The notes beneath the pieces are model-generated. The model saw nothing but the letters and a program-made list of their open reading frames with translations, was not told the origin of the DNA and did not search any database. Below are positions 35,157-43,889 of a stretch of DNA of 64,000 nucleotides, in pieces. This DNA is from Gammaproteobacteria bacterium RIFOXYD12_FULL_61_37. Its GTDB lineage: Bacteria > Pseudomonadota > Gammaproteobacteria > Chromatiales > Chromatiaceae. The DNA lies in NCBI GenBank assembly GCA_001801995.1, contig MGZB01000041.1:53515-117514 (forward strand), in the 5' to 3' direction. How positions within the stretch are numbered: position 1 is the first letter of the stretch; every line of letters begins with the position of its first letter. Position numbers and translations under genes: made by a program.

Positions 35157-37589
35157 ATGTTTCAGAACTATGTCGAACAGAGCACGAAGAAGGTCCTGCG
35201 CACCCTGGAGCTGGCCATCTCGGAGCTGGCGCGGCGGGGCCAGAATGTCCTGACCCCCGACTTCATTCTGCTGGCCCTGCTGGATCAGCCCGACGCGGAG
35301 GCTCGGCGAATACTGGAGCGCCTGGGCAAGGACCCCAAGCGGCTGATCGCGGCCCTGACCGGCCAGCTTCAGCTCCACCCTGCCCACGCTGGGCCGATGG
35401 CGAACCAGATCGTCGCCTCCCAGGAGGTGAACGAGCTGTTCCAGGTGGCCATGGACGAGGCGCGCGCCCTGGGGGATCAATACATCTCCACCGGCGCCCT
35501 ATTCCTGGCCCTGTTCGATCCCCGCTGCGGCCCTGTCGCCCGCGTGTTCGACGAGGCTGGGCTAGACCGGAACCAGGCCGCGAAGGCGTTGAAGGAACTG
35601 CGCGGCGGGCGCGCTATCGACAGCGATGCGGCGGAGAGCGAGGGAGATGTCCTGGCTCGCTATACCAAGGACCTCACCGAGATGGCCCGTAGCGGTCAGC
35701 TCGACCCCGTGATCGGCCGCGAGGCGGAGATCGCCCAGATCATCCAGACCCTGTCGCGGCGCAAGAAGAACAACCCGGTCCTGATCGGCGAGGCCGGGGT
35801 GGGCAAGACGGTGATCGTGGAGGGGCTGGCCCAGCGCATCGCCGGTTCCGATGTGCCCGACACCCTGCTCAACAAGCGCCTGCTCTCCCTGGACATGGCA
35901 GAGATCGTGGCCGGGGCCAAGATGCGCGGTGAGTTCGAGGAACGGCTCAAGTCGGTACGCGACGCGGTGATCCAGGCCAAGGGCAAGGTGATCCTCTTCA
36001 TCGACGAGCTGCATACCGTGGTGGGGGCAGGCGCTGGGGCCGGCGGCATGGACGCCCCCAGCATGCTCAAGACCGCCCTGGCCCAGGGGACCTTGCAGGT
36101 AATCGGCGCCACCACCCTGGACGAATACCATCGCCACATCGAGACCGACAAGGCCCTGGAACGGCGCTTCCATACCATCCTGGTGCGCGAGCCCGGCATC
36201 GCCGAGACCCTGGACATCCTGCGCGGCATCTCCCCCAAGTACGAGGCCCACCACCGTGTGCGCTACTCGCCCGAGTCGCTGGAGGCGGCGGCCGAACTCT
36301 CGGAACGCTACATCAACGACCGCAACCTGCCCGACAAGGCGGTGGATCTGATCGACGAGGCGGGCTCCCGCAAGCACATCCGCCTGGTCTCCATCCCCCA
36401 CGACGTGAAAGCACTGGAGCAGCGCCACCAGGAGCTGCTGCACGAAAAGACCGATGCCTTCAACCGCCAGGACTTCGAGGGGGCCGCCCGCTTGCAGATG
36501 GAGATCCTCAAGCAGGAAGAGCAACTGACCGCCGCCCGCCGGGCCTGGGAGGCCAAACGGGGCGAGGTGGATGAGACGGTTGATAAGGAGGATATCGCCG
36601 AGGTGGTCGCCAGTTGGACCGACATCCCGGTGGCGCGCATGGTGGAGAGCGAGGCCAACAAGCTGTCGCGCATGGAGGAGAACCTGCATCACCGCATCGT
36701 CGGCCAGGAGGACGCCGTGCGCGCCGTGGCCGACGCCATCCGCCGCAACCGCGCCGGCATCAACTCAGCCCACCGGCCCATCGGCTCCTTCCTCTTCCTC
36801 GGCCCCACCGGGGTCGGCAAGACCGAGCTGGCCAAGGCCCTGGCGCAGTTTCTCCTGGACGACGAGACCCGCATCGTCCGGCTCGACATGTCCGAATACA
36901 TGGAGCGTCACGAGGTCTCCAAGATGATCGGCGCCCCGCCCGGCTACATCGGCTATGGCGAGGGCGGCCAGCTCACCGAAAAGGTGCGGCGCAACCCCTA
37001 CTCCGTGGTACTGCTGGACGAGGTGGAAAAGGCCCACCCCGACGTCTTCAACATGCTGTTGCAGATCCTGGAGGACGGCCGCCTGACCGACGCCCAGGGG
37101 CATACCGTCTCCTTCCGCAACACCATCCTCATCGGCACCTCCAACCTGGGCACCGAGACCCTCTCGCCGGAGAACCGCCCCATCGGCTTCGTCCACTCCG
37201 CCACCCCCGACTACCGCGAGGCCCGGACCCTGGTCATGCACGAGGTGAAGAAGTTCTTCAAACCCGAGTTCCTGAACCGGCTGGACGACATCATCGTCTT
37301 CCACTATCTGGAGCGGGAGCACGTGGAGGCCATCGCCCGCATGTACATCGACGAACTCGCCCGGCGCATGAACCAACGCCAGATCAGCCTGGAGATTGAT
37401 GAAGCGGTGATCCAAAAGCTGGCCAAGGACGGCTTCGAACCCGCCTACGGCGCCCGCCCCCTCCGCCGCGAGGTGGAGCGCCAAGTGGAAAACCCCCTGG
37501 CCATGATGATGGTGCGCGGCGAATGCAAGGAGGGCGACAAAGTGCGGTTGCGGGTGGAAGAGGGGGAGATTCGGTTCGGGGTGGGGTAG
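35157..37589 (+). CDS. clpC: ClpC-type AAA+ ATPase
   Basis: 810 aa from [20 protein letters not shown], with GGAGG upstream. N-terminal Clp repeats reach about residue 150. AAA module 1 has Walker A GEAGVGKT near 211. The middle domain is short (about 395-480, with a UVR-like [16 protein letters not shown]), as in ClpC. AAA module 2 has Walker [15 protein letters not shown] near 549. The short middle domain and the length separate it from ClpB. It unfolds proteins, normally for ClpP; whether a ClpP-binding loop is present I could not decide. Confidence 0.9.
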   Translation: MFQNYVEQSTKKVLRTLELAISELARRGQNVLTPDFILLALLDQPDAEARRILERLGKDPKRLIAALTGQLQLHPAHAGPMANQIVASQEVNELFQVAMDEARALGDQYISTGALFLALFDPRCGPVARVFDEAGLDRNQAAKALKELRGGRAIDSDAAESEGDVLARYTKDLTEMARSGQLDPVIGREAEIAQIIQTLSRRKKNNPVLIGEAGVGKTVIVEGLAQRIAGSDVPDTLLNKRLLSLDMAEIVAGAKMRGEFEERLKSVRDAVIQAKGKVILFIDELHTVVGAGAGAGGMDAPSMLKTALAQGTLQVIGATTLDEYHRHIETDKALERRFHTILVREPGIAETLDILRGISPKYEAHHRVRYSPESLEAAAELSERYINDRNLPDKAVDLIDEAGSRKHIRLVSIPHDVKALEQRHQELLHEKTDAFNRQDFEGAARLQMEILKQEEQLTAARRAWEAKRGEVDETVDKEDIAEVVASWTDIPVARMVESEANKLSRMEENLHHRIVGQEDAVRAVADAIRRNRAGINSAHRPIGSFLFLGPTGVGKTELAKALAQFLLDDETRIVRLDMSEYMERHEVSKMIGAPPGYIGYGEGGQLTEKVRRNPYSVVLLDEVEKAHPDVFNMLLQILEDGRLTDAQGHTVSFRNTILIGTSNLGTETLSPENRPIGFVHSATPDYREARTLVMHEVKKFFKPEFLNRLDDIIVFHYLEREHVEAIARMYIDELARRMNQRQISLEIDEAVIQKLAKDGFEPAYGARPLRREVERQVENPLAMMMVRGECKEGDKVRLRVEEGEIRFGVG

Positions 37590-37687
37590 AATCGGCAGTG
37601 CATCCACTGCTGGATGCCTTGGGGCTTTGATTTCAGGAGATCAAGAAACTGACAACCACAGGATTTAAACCTGCTCGCCCGCGCCTG

Positions 37688-39085
37688 TTGAACTTTTGGC
37701 TCATTGCGCGTAATTTTGCGGCGGCCTTCCTGCTTGCATTACTTGACGCCCTGACCAAAGGGCGTTCGAAGGGAACCATCATAAGAACGCCCAGCATCAT
37801 TGCCCGGCCGGACCACAATATCTCCCGGGCCAATATCAGCAGAAGCGCCCTGCGGGTTCTCTATCAGTTGCGCGAGGCGGGATTCGACGCCTATCTGGTC
37901 GGCGGCGGGGTCAGGGATCTGCTGCTGGGCCGCGAACCCAAGGATTTCGACGTGGTCACCAACGCCCATCCCGAGCAGGTGAAGGATGTCTTTGGCCGCA
38001 ACTGCCACTTGATCGGCCGCCGCTTCCGGCTGGCCCATGTCCGCTCCGGCCGCGATATCGTCGAGGTGGCCACCTTCCGCGCCATTCCCAACGAGTATGC
38101 CGTCGATCAGGAGACCGGCAACGGCATGCTCCTGCGCGACAACGTCTATGGCACCATCGAGGAGGACGCCCTGCGGCGCGACTTCACGGTCAACGCCCTC
38201 TATTACAATATTGCCGATTTCTCGGTGGTGGACTACGGCAGCGGCATGGCCGATCTGCGAGCCGGGATGCTGCGCCTGCTGGGTGATCCGGAAGTGCGCT
38301 TCCGTGAGGACCCAGTGCGCATGCTGCGGGCCGTGCGCTTCGCCGCCAAGCTCGGCTTCAACATCGACGCGGCGTCGGAACGGCTGATGCCGGGCATGGC
38401 GTCCCTGATGCAAGAGGTTCCTTCGGCCCGGCTGTTCGACGAATGCCTGAAGCTGTTCCACGGCGGGCAGGCGGTGGAAACCTTCGAAAAACTCCGCCAC
38501 TACCGTCTGTTCGACTGGCTCTTCCCGGAGACGGAGCGCTGCCTGGGCGAAGAGGAGGAACATTTTCCCATCACCTTCGTCATCCACGGACTGGCCAATA
38601 CGGACGCCCGCATCCAGGAAGACAAGCCGGTGACACCGGCCTTCCTGTTCGCCGTGCTCCTCTGGGAGCCGGTGCGCCGCTTGGCGGAAGAGTATGTGGA
38701 AAACGACGGGCTGGATGAGGTCCTCGCCTTGCAGCAGGCGGGGAGCGAGATCCTGACCCGCTCCCTGGAGCGGGTCGCCATCCCCAAACGCTACAGCCTC
38801 GATATGCGCGAGATCTGGCAGTTGCAGCCGCGCTTCGAGGGCCGCTCCGGCAAGCGCCCGCAACGGCTCCTCACCCACCCCCGCTTCCGCGCCGCCTATG
38901 ATTTTCTGGTGTTGCGCGCCAGGGCAGGCGAGGCGGAACAGGAGCTGGCGGATTGGTGGACCCGCTTCCAGGCATCCGGCGAGGAAGTGCAGCGGACGAT
39001 GATCATGCCGTCCGGCGAAGAGAGTGGCCGCCGCAAGCGCCGGAGGCGTTCGCGCGGCGGGAAAAAACAAACCCCTGTGACCTGA
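37688..39085 (+). CDS. pcnB: Poly(A) polymerase I
   Basis: About 465 aa. The nucleotidyltransferase core is LVGGGVRDLLLGREPKDFDV, with RRFRLAHVRSG and DALRRDFTVNALYYN; an Arg/Lys-rich tail (GRRKRRRRSRGGKKQ) ends it. It adds A-tails that mark RNA for decay. There is no ATG in frame before the core: the first Met is about 145 codons in. The given start is TTG; a CTG at 37649, nine bases after an AGGAG, is a good alternative. E. coli pcnB also uses a non-AUG codon (AUU). folK follows at 8 bp. Confidence 0.93.
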   Translation: MNFWLIARNFAAAFLLALLDALTKGRSKGTIIRTPSIIARPDHNISRANISRSALRVLYQLREAGFDAYLVGGGVRDLLLGREPKDFDVVTNAHPEQVKDVFGRNCHLIGRRFRLAHVRSGRDIVEVATFRAIPNEYAVDQETGNGMLLRDNVYGTIEEDALRRDFTVNALYYNIADFSVVDYGSGMADLRAGMLRLLGDPEVRFREDPVRMLRAVRFAAKLGFNIDAASERLMPGMASLMQEVPSARLFDECLKLFHGGQAVETFEKLRHYRLFDWLFPETERCLGEEEEHFPITFVIHGLANTDARIQEDKPVTPAFLFAVLLWEPVRRLAEEYVENDGLDEVLALQQAGSEILTRSLERVAIPKRYSLDMREIWQLQPRFEGRSGKRPQRLLTHPRFRAAYDFLVLRARAGEAEQELADWWTRFQASGEEVQRTMIMPSGEESGRRKRRRRSRGGKKQTPVT

Positions 39086-39093
39086 GCTGAGCC

Positions 39094-39594
39094 ATGAGCA
39101 GTACAACGGCCTATGTCGGCCTCGGCAGTAATCTTGAACACCCCGAGACCCAGTTGCGAAGTGCCCTGGAGGCCTTGGCCAGCCACCCCCGCATCGAGGT
39201 GATGGCGAAGTCGAGTTTCTACCGCAATCCCCCCATGGGGCCGCAGGCCCAGCCCGATTTCCTCAACGCCGTGGTGCAGATCGAAACCGATCTGGGGCCA
39301 GAGGAGCTGTTCGATGTGTTGGTGGGGATCGAGAACGCCCATGGGCGGATGCGTCAAGTGGAGCGCTGGGGGCCGCGCACCCTGGATTTGGATCTGCTGG
39401 TCTACGATGAGGAGATCATCGAGACGGAGCGGCTCACCGTGCCTCATCCCGGCATCCCCGATCGATCCTTCGTCCTCAAGCCCCTGGCCGAGATCGCCCC
39501 GGAACTGGTGATTCCCGGCATGGGGTCGGTCCAGCATCTGCTGGAAGATTGCGATACCTATTGGATGGAAGCTATTAGTGACGGCGCCGGGTAG
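39094..39594 (+). CDS. folK: 2-amino-4-hydroxy-6-hydroxymethyldihydropteridine pyrophosphokinase
   Basis: 166 aa. AYVGLGSNLEHPETQLRSAL at the start, FLNAVVQIETDL, and the signature RWGPRTLDLDLLVYDEEII are intact, followed by TVPHPGIPDRSFVLKPL. It transfers pyrophosphate to the pterin in folate synthesis. The pcnB-folK order is common in gammaproteobacteria. Confidence 0.96.
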   Translation: MSSTTAYVGLGSNLEHPETQLRSALEALASHPRIEVMAKSSFYRNPPMGPQAQPDFLNAVVQIETDLGPEELFDVLVGIENAHGRMRQVERWGPRTLDLDLLVYDEEIIETERLTVPHPGIPDRSFVLKPLAEIAPELVIPGMGSVQHLLEDCDTYWMEAISDGAG

Positions 39595-39639
39595 GGGCGG
39601 GTTTGAAACCTGCCCCCACACAGCCTCCCCGGGGCGCCT

Positions 39640-39655
39640 TGTCGCCTTTGCGACA
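39640..39655 (+). promoter_or_regulatory. NifA upstream activator site (TGT-N10-ACA)
   Basis: TTGTCGCCTTTGCGACAA includes TGT, ten bases, ACA, and is itself a perfect inverted repeat. It lies about 90 bp upstream of the -24 element at 39729, within the usual distance for NifA. This is a strong match to a known site type. Confidence 0.85.
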
Positions 39656-39728
39656 ATGTCACCGTCCGCTTCGAACACATCGGCGCCTGCTTCTTACTAT
39701 CTTGTTGATAGTCCATTAATTATTCCCA

Positions 39729-39744
39729 TGGCACAGCGCTTGCA
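39729..39744 (+). promoter_or_regulatory. Sigma-54 promoter of the nifV operon
   Basis: TGGCAC, five bases, TTGCA: an exact -24/-12 element, ending 24 bp before the nifV start codon. With the NifA site upstream, it indicates expression under nitrogen-fixing conditions. A weak IHF-like sequence lies between them, around 39696-39712. Confidence 0.93.
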
Positions 39745-39768
39745 CCTCCCTTGAAAAAGGAGCGAGCC

Positions 39769-40923
39769 ATGAGACAAGCAAAACCTGAAGTCATTATCAA
39801 CGACACCACGTTGCGGGACGGGGAGCAGTCGGCCGGGGTCTCCTTCAGCCTGGAGGAAAAACTGGCGATTGCCCGCGCCCTGGACGAATTGGGTGTTCCC
39901 GAGCTGGAAGTGGGGATTCCGGCCATGGGCGAGGAGGAGCGGCAGTCGATCAAGGCCGTCTCCCAAGTCGTCCGGAACGCCAGGCTGATGGTCTGGTGCC
40001 GCATGCGGAGCCAGGACATCGCCCAGTGCCGTGGCCTGGGCGTGCAGAGCCTCGACCTCTCCATGCCGCTGTCGGACCAACAGATCCACAACAAGCTGGG
40101 CCGTTCCCGCGACTGGGTACTGGCCCGGATCGGCCGGCATGTGGGCGAGGCCCTGGAGCTGGGGTTCGATGTCTGCATCGGCGGCGAGGACGCCTCCCGC
40201 GCCGACCCCGAGTTTCTTTGGCGGGTGGTGGAGGCGGCGGAACTGGCTGGGGCGCGGCGCTTCCGTTTTGCCGATACCCTGGGCGTCATGGAGCCTTTCC
40301 AAGTCTTTGAGACCATCCGCGACCTGCGGGCCATGAGCGATCTGGAGATCGAGATGCACGCCCATGACGACCTGGGTCTGGCGACGGCCAATACCCTGGC
40401 CGCCATTCGCGGCGGGGCGACCCATGTCAACACCACGGTCCATGGCCTCGGCGAGCGCGCCGGCAACGCCCCCCTGGAAGAGGTGGTGATGGGCCTGCGC
40501 CGCTTCTTCGATCAGGGGCAGGGGATCGACATGGCAAACTATTCCACGGTCTCCCGTCTGGTGGAGCGGGCCTCGGGCCGCAGCGTCGGCTGGCAGAAGA
40601 GCCTGGTCGGGACCGGTGTCTTCACCCACGAGGCCGGCACCCATGTGGACGGCATGATGAAGGACCGCCGCAACTATCAGGGGGTCGATCCCCTGGAACT
40701 GGGGCGCGATCACCATTTTGTCCTGGGAAAGCACTCCGGCAGCCATGCCGTCATCCACGCCTATGCCGGCATGGGTCTGACCCTGAATCGCCGCCAGGCC
40801 GAGTCCCTGTTGCAGCGGGTCCGCCGCTATGCCGTGCGCCACAAGCGTCCGCCGGAGGAGCAGGATCTGCGCGGTTTCTACCGGGAAATCAATGGGGAGG
40901 GCCTGGAATGGATGCGTCAATGA
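39769..40923 (+). CDS. nifV: Homocitrate synthase
   Basis: 384 aa from [20 protein letters not shown], with AAGGAG upstream. [20 protein letters not shown] binds the metal and [19 protein letters not shown] lies in the C-terminal part. It condenses acetyl-CoA and 2-oxoglutarate to homocitrate, the organic ligand of FeMo-co. First gene of nifV-nifW-nifZ-nifM; nifW overlaps its end. Confidence 0.96.
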   Translation: MRQAKPEVIINDTTLRDGEQSAGVSFSLEEKLAIARALDELGVPELEVGIPAMGEEERQSIKAVSQVVRNARLMVWCRMRSQDIAQCRGLGVQSLDLSMPLSDQQIHNKLGRSRDWVLARIGRHVGEALELGFDVCIGGEDASRADPEFLWRVVEAAELAGARRFRFADTLGVMEPFQVFETIRDLRAMSDLEIEMHAHDDLGLATANTLAAIRGGATHVNTTVHGLGERAGNAPLEEVVMGLRRFFDQGQGIDMANYSTVSRLVERASGRSVGWQKSLVGTGVFTHEAGTHVDGMMKDRRNYQGVDPLELGRDHHFVLGKHSGSHAVIHAYAGMGLTLNRRQAESLLQRVRRYAVRHKRPPEEQDLRGFYREINGEGLEWMRQ

Positions 40924-41264
40924 ACCAAAGCAACTTTGATCTGGAACTGGAAGAACTCAGCAGCGCGGAGGATTTCCTCGACTACTTCGGCGTCGATTAC
41001 GATCCGGCGGTGGTGCGGGTCAACCGGCTGCACATCCTGCAACGCTTCCACGACTATCTCGCCGGGGTGGAAGCCATGCCGGAGGACGAAGCCGGACGGC
41101 GCCGGGTCCATGCCGACCGGCTGCGCGGGGCCTATGAGGATTTCGTCAAATCCGATGCCCGCACCGAAAAGGTATTCCGGGTCTTCCGCCTGCACGAACC
41201 GGTCCGGGTCATGGTCCCGCTGCCGGATCTCAACAAGGGGGTTATGAGTGCGCCCCCGGTTTGA
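40908..41264 (+). CDS. nifW: Nitrogenase-stabilising/protective protein NifW
   Basis: 118 aa. [20 protein letters not shown], then [16 protein letters not shown]: the NifW core. It associates with MoFe protein during maturation and oxygen protection. The start at 40908 has GGGGAGG at seven bases; a second ATG at 40920 overlaps the nifV stop. It overlaps nifZ by 17 bp. Confidence 0.94.
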   Translation: MDASMNQSNFDLELEELSSAEDFLDYFGVDYDPAVVRVNRLHILQRFHDYLAGVEAMPEDEAGRRRVHADRLRGAYEDFVKSDARTEKVFRVFRLHEPVRVMVPLPDLNKGVMSAPPV

Positions 41265-41715
41265 ATACGGCGAGGCGGTGCGGGTGATCCGCAACCTGCG
41301 CAACGACGGGACCTACCCCGGCGCCCCCACCGGCCGGCTGCTCGTCCGGCGCGGCAGCGTCGGCTATGTGCGGGATGTGGGGACCTTCTTGCAGGATCAA
41401 CTGATCTACTCGGTGGATTTCATCGATCAGGGTAAGGTCGTGGGCTGCCGCGAGCAGGAGTTGCAACCCGCCGAAGACCCCTGGGTTCCCAACCGCTTCG
41501 AATTCAGGGACAGGGTGACGCCGAGGCTTCCCCTCGCCATCCAGGGTGAAATCATCGCCCGGCCCGGCGACGCGGGCGAGATCGAAAAGCTGCTGCACGA
41601 CTACCCCGGCGGGCCGGCCTACCATGTCTATTTCAGCGGCCGCACCCTGCTGGCGCCGGAGAGCGCCCTCGAATTTCTGCATCCCAGCGAGGAGGCTGGT
41701 GAGACATGGACCTAA
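41248..41715 (+). CDS. nifZ: NifZ, MoFe protein P-cluster maturation factor
   Basis: 155 aa, GTG start. [20 protein letters not shown] and GSVGYVRDVGTFLQDQLIYS are typical of NifZ; a second repeat-like SH3-type segment follows (TPRLPLAIQGEIIARPGDAG). It helps form the second P-cluster. The last codons (TWT and the stop) are supplied by repeat element A4 and its target duplication. Confidence 0.93.
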   Translation: MRPRFEYGEAVRVIRNLRNDGTYPGAPTGRLLVRRGSVGYVRDVGTFLQDQLIYSVDFIDQGKVVGCREQELQPAEDPWVPNRFEFRDRVTPRLPLAIQGEIIARPGDAGEIEKLLHDYPGGPAYHVYFSGRTLLAPESALEFLHPSEEAGETWT

Positions 41716-42073
41716 TTTCCTCATTTAACCGCAAAGAACGCGAAGAAACGCGAAGGAATTCATTGGCTTGCTTAGGTTCCGCCCCTGACCAGGAAGGTGG
41801 GGGCACAGACAAAAAACCGTCGGGAGCGGATTTTCGAGCCAGCCCCGGAGGGGTGAGGCGCATGGATGCGCCGAACAAAAAACCGTCGGGAGCGGATTTT
41901 CGCGCCAGCCCCGGAGGGGTGAGGCACAGGGATGCGCCGAACAAAAAACCGTCGGGAGCGGATTTTCGCGCCAGCCCCGAAGGGGTGAGGCACAGGGATG
42001 CGCCGAACAAATGCATCGGATGGGTTTCCTTAGCGTTCTTTGCGTCCTTTGCGGTTGAAAAGAGGTTTCTAGG
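41711..42073. mobile_element. MITE-like element A, copy 4, between nifZ and nifM
   Basis: Starts CCTAATTTCCTCATTTAACC and ends GAAAAGAGGTTTCTAGG, matching the ends of copy 1 in inverted orientation. The flanks ATGGA (41706-41710) and ATGAA (42074-42078) look like a 5-bp target duplication with one change. The interior has three 66-bp tandem units (41811-42008). The frames that read through it on both strands repeat the same residues and are not genes. Confidence 0.78.
41811..42008. repeat. Three tandem 66-bp repeats
   Basis: Units start at 41811, 41877 and 41943 with AAAAAACCGTCGGGAGCGGA and differ at a few bases. 66 is a multiple of three, so frames stay open on both strands and create repetitive pseudo-ORFs. 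Each unit has a CCCCGGAGGGG-type palindrome. Confidence 0.85.
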
Positions 42074-42973
42074 ATGAACAGCACCCCCGAATTCAGCTAC
42101 CACCTGCTGCGCAACGCCCTGGAGAGTTACCGCAAGAACCTGTCTCAACTCAGTCCCGAGGAGCTTGGCCAGGTCCAGCGCAAGGCCCGCAAGAGTTACG
42201 AGCTGGAATCCTTGGTGCTGGCCTCGCCCGAGGCCAAAGGGGTGACGATCGGGGAGGAGATGCTGGACCGCTCCCTGGCCCAGGTCGCCGGCCGCTATGC
42301 CAGCCCCGAAGAGTTCGCCCAGGACCTGGAGACCAACGGTCTCGACGAGGAAGGGCTGCGCCGGGCACTCCGCCGCGAACTGGTCTTCGACTGCGTGATG
42401 CAAAAGGTGGCGGCCCAAAGCGCAGCCGTCAGCGACATCGACCTGCGCCTCTTCCACGAGATGCACCGCGACCGGTTCATCACCCCCGAGCGGCGGGTGG
42501 CGCGCCATATTCTGATCACCCTCAACCCCGGCTATCCCGAAAACAGCCGCGAGGCAGCGTTCGCCCGTATGGAACGCCTGACGGAAAAACTGAGCGGACG
42601 GACCAACCGTTTCGCCGATTTTGCCCGGCGCCACTCCGAATGCCCCACCGCCATGGAGGGCGGCAAGCTGGGGGAGGTGAAACAGGGGCAGCTCTACCCC
42701 GAGCTGGACAGGGCCTTGTTCCAGATGGCGGAGGGGGATATCAGCCCCATCATCGAAACCGAGATAGGCTTCCACATCCTGCTCTGCGAAAGGATCAAGC
42801 CGGGCAAACCCATTCCCTTGTCCAAGGTGGAAGCGCGCATCCGCGAGATCCTGGAACAAAACCGCCGCCGCAATTGCCAGAAGGCGTGGATCGCGAGGCT
42901 GAGCGCCCCCTCTTTTTGTGCTCCAGTTCCCCCCAAACGCCCCTCTACTCGGCTACTATCCCAGGGTGATTAA
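42074..42973 (+). CDS. nifM: NifM, putative peptidyl-prolyl isomerase for Fe protein
   Basis: 299 aa. The N-terminal part is SurA-like and helical; the parvulin domain is about residues 135-260 (RRVARHILITLNPGYPENSR, FADFARRHSECPTAMEGGKL, IETEIGFHILLCERIKPGK). NifM is needed for mature Fe protein (NifH) in some diazotrophs. Element A4 separates it from nifZ; the only ribosome-site-like sequence (TAGG) comes from the element end, so translation may be weaker than in the ancestral overlapping arrangement. Confidence 0.93.
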   Translation: MNSTPEFSYHLLRNALESYRKNLSQLSPEELGQVQRKARKSYELESLVLASPEAKGVTIGEEMLDRSLAQVAGRYASPEEFAQDLETNGLDEEGLRRALRRELVFDCVMQKVAAQSAAVSDIDLRLFHEMHRDRFITPERRVARHILITLNPGYPENSREAAFARMERLTEKLSGRTNRFADFARRHSECPTAMEGGKLGEVKQGQLYPELDRALFQMAEGDISPIIETEIGFHILLCERIKPGKPIPLSKVEARIREILEQNRRRNCQKAWIARLSAPSFCAPVPPKRPSTRLLSQGD

Positions 42974-42990
42974 TCAACGGAGATGGGCTT

Positions 42991-43509
42991 GTGGCAAAGT
43001 TGCACCAGATGAACGTGCAATTCGTATCCCAGGAAGATCGGCTGATACTCCGGGTGCGGATGGATGACGACAGCGAGATTCATGCCTGGTTGACGCGCCG
43101 TTATACCCGGCTGCTGCTCGGCGTCTTGAACAAGCTCCTCGATCAGGAACAAGGCAAGGCCGATCCCGTTCCGGTCCAGGCCGCCATGAAGTCCTTCCAG
43201 CGGGATGCCGCACTGATCGGCGCCGACTTCGGCACCGTCTACGACAGATCCGCCACCCAACACCCCCTCGGCGAGGCCCCGGTGTTGCTCTCCTCCATCA
43301 AATACCAGCGGATCGACAGGGGGATGATCCTGCTCACCCTGGGCCTGCCCGACGGCAAGACCATCGGTTTCCAATTGGACCGCAAACTGCTCCATGTGCT
43401 GGTCAAATTGCTGGAAGAGGGGGCAAAGAGCGCCGATTGGGACCTGGCCGCGATCTCCCATTCGGAGCTGGAAGCCTTGGAAAGGCCTACGCTTAGGACC
43501 TTTCACTAG
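42991..43509 (+). CDS. Conserved hypothetical protein after nifM
   Basis: 172 aa with a GTG start (GGAGA upstream); an ATG at 43009 is also possible. Sequence such as QEDRLILRVRMDDDSEIHAW and GMILLTLGLPDGKTIGFQLD suggests two related beta-rich halves. No cysteines and no membrane helix. It follows nifM by 17 bp and may belong to the operon. I do not recognise the family. Confidence 0.7.
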   Translation: MAKLHQMNVQFVSQEDRLILRVRMDDDSEIHAWLTRRYTRLLLGVLNKLLDQEQGKADPVPVQAAMKSFQRDAALIGADFGTVYDRSATQHPLGEAPVLLSSIKYQRIDRGMILLTLGLPDGKTIGFQLDRKLLHVLVKLLEEGAKSADWDLAAISHSELEALERPTLRTFH

Positions 43510-43601
43510 CCAACCTTGCCCCGCAATCCTAAGTTAGCCCAACAGGGAGATGTCATCCTCCTCGGATCATCGCCCTGGTTTGCAGAAAAGGTGCCCGTGA
43601 G

Positions 43602-43817
43602 TTGGCCGCGTTAAGTCGTTCATACTTCCAGCGGCTCCTTTGGCTGTTGTTCTGCGTTCTGCTTGGCCTTGGCATCGGGATTGTGGGGCTTCGACTGACC
43701 GGAGAACCGGAGTGGTTTTTGGCATTGCCGGGGGTGATGGCGGTTGGCTGGTTCATTTTTGCCAATCCGGCGGAGTGTCTATTGCCGCCTGGGCCGGGGA
43801 GAAAGGAGGACTCCTGA
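43602..43817 (+). CDS. Small membrane protein of unknown function
   Basis: 71 aa, apparent TTG start. Two hydrophobic segments: RLLWLLFCVLLGLGIGIVGL and WFLALPGVMAVGWFIFANPA. The tail CLLPPGPGRKEDS is polar. No family recognised. It lies just before a short GTG frame that runs into the CRISPR array. Confidence 0.45.
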   Translation: MAALSRSYFQRLLWLLFCVLLGLGIGIVGLRLTGEPEWFLALPGVMAVGWFIFANPAECLLPPGPGRKEDS

Positions 43818-43889
43818 TCGTGAGGAAGCCCAAGCGCAATAGCCGCAGGCGCTTTGTGCCGGGTTACGCGGTGAGCATCACCCCTCCAA

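Noticed and set aside
41706..42077. Repetitive frames on both strands between nifZ and nifM
   Set aside because: They arise from three 66-bp tandem repeats in a mobile element and have no start signals.
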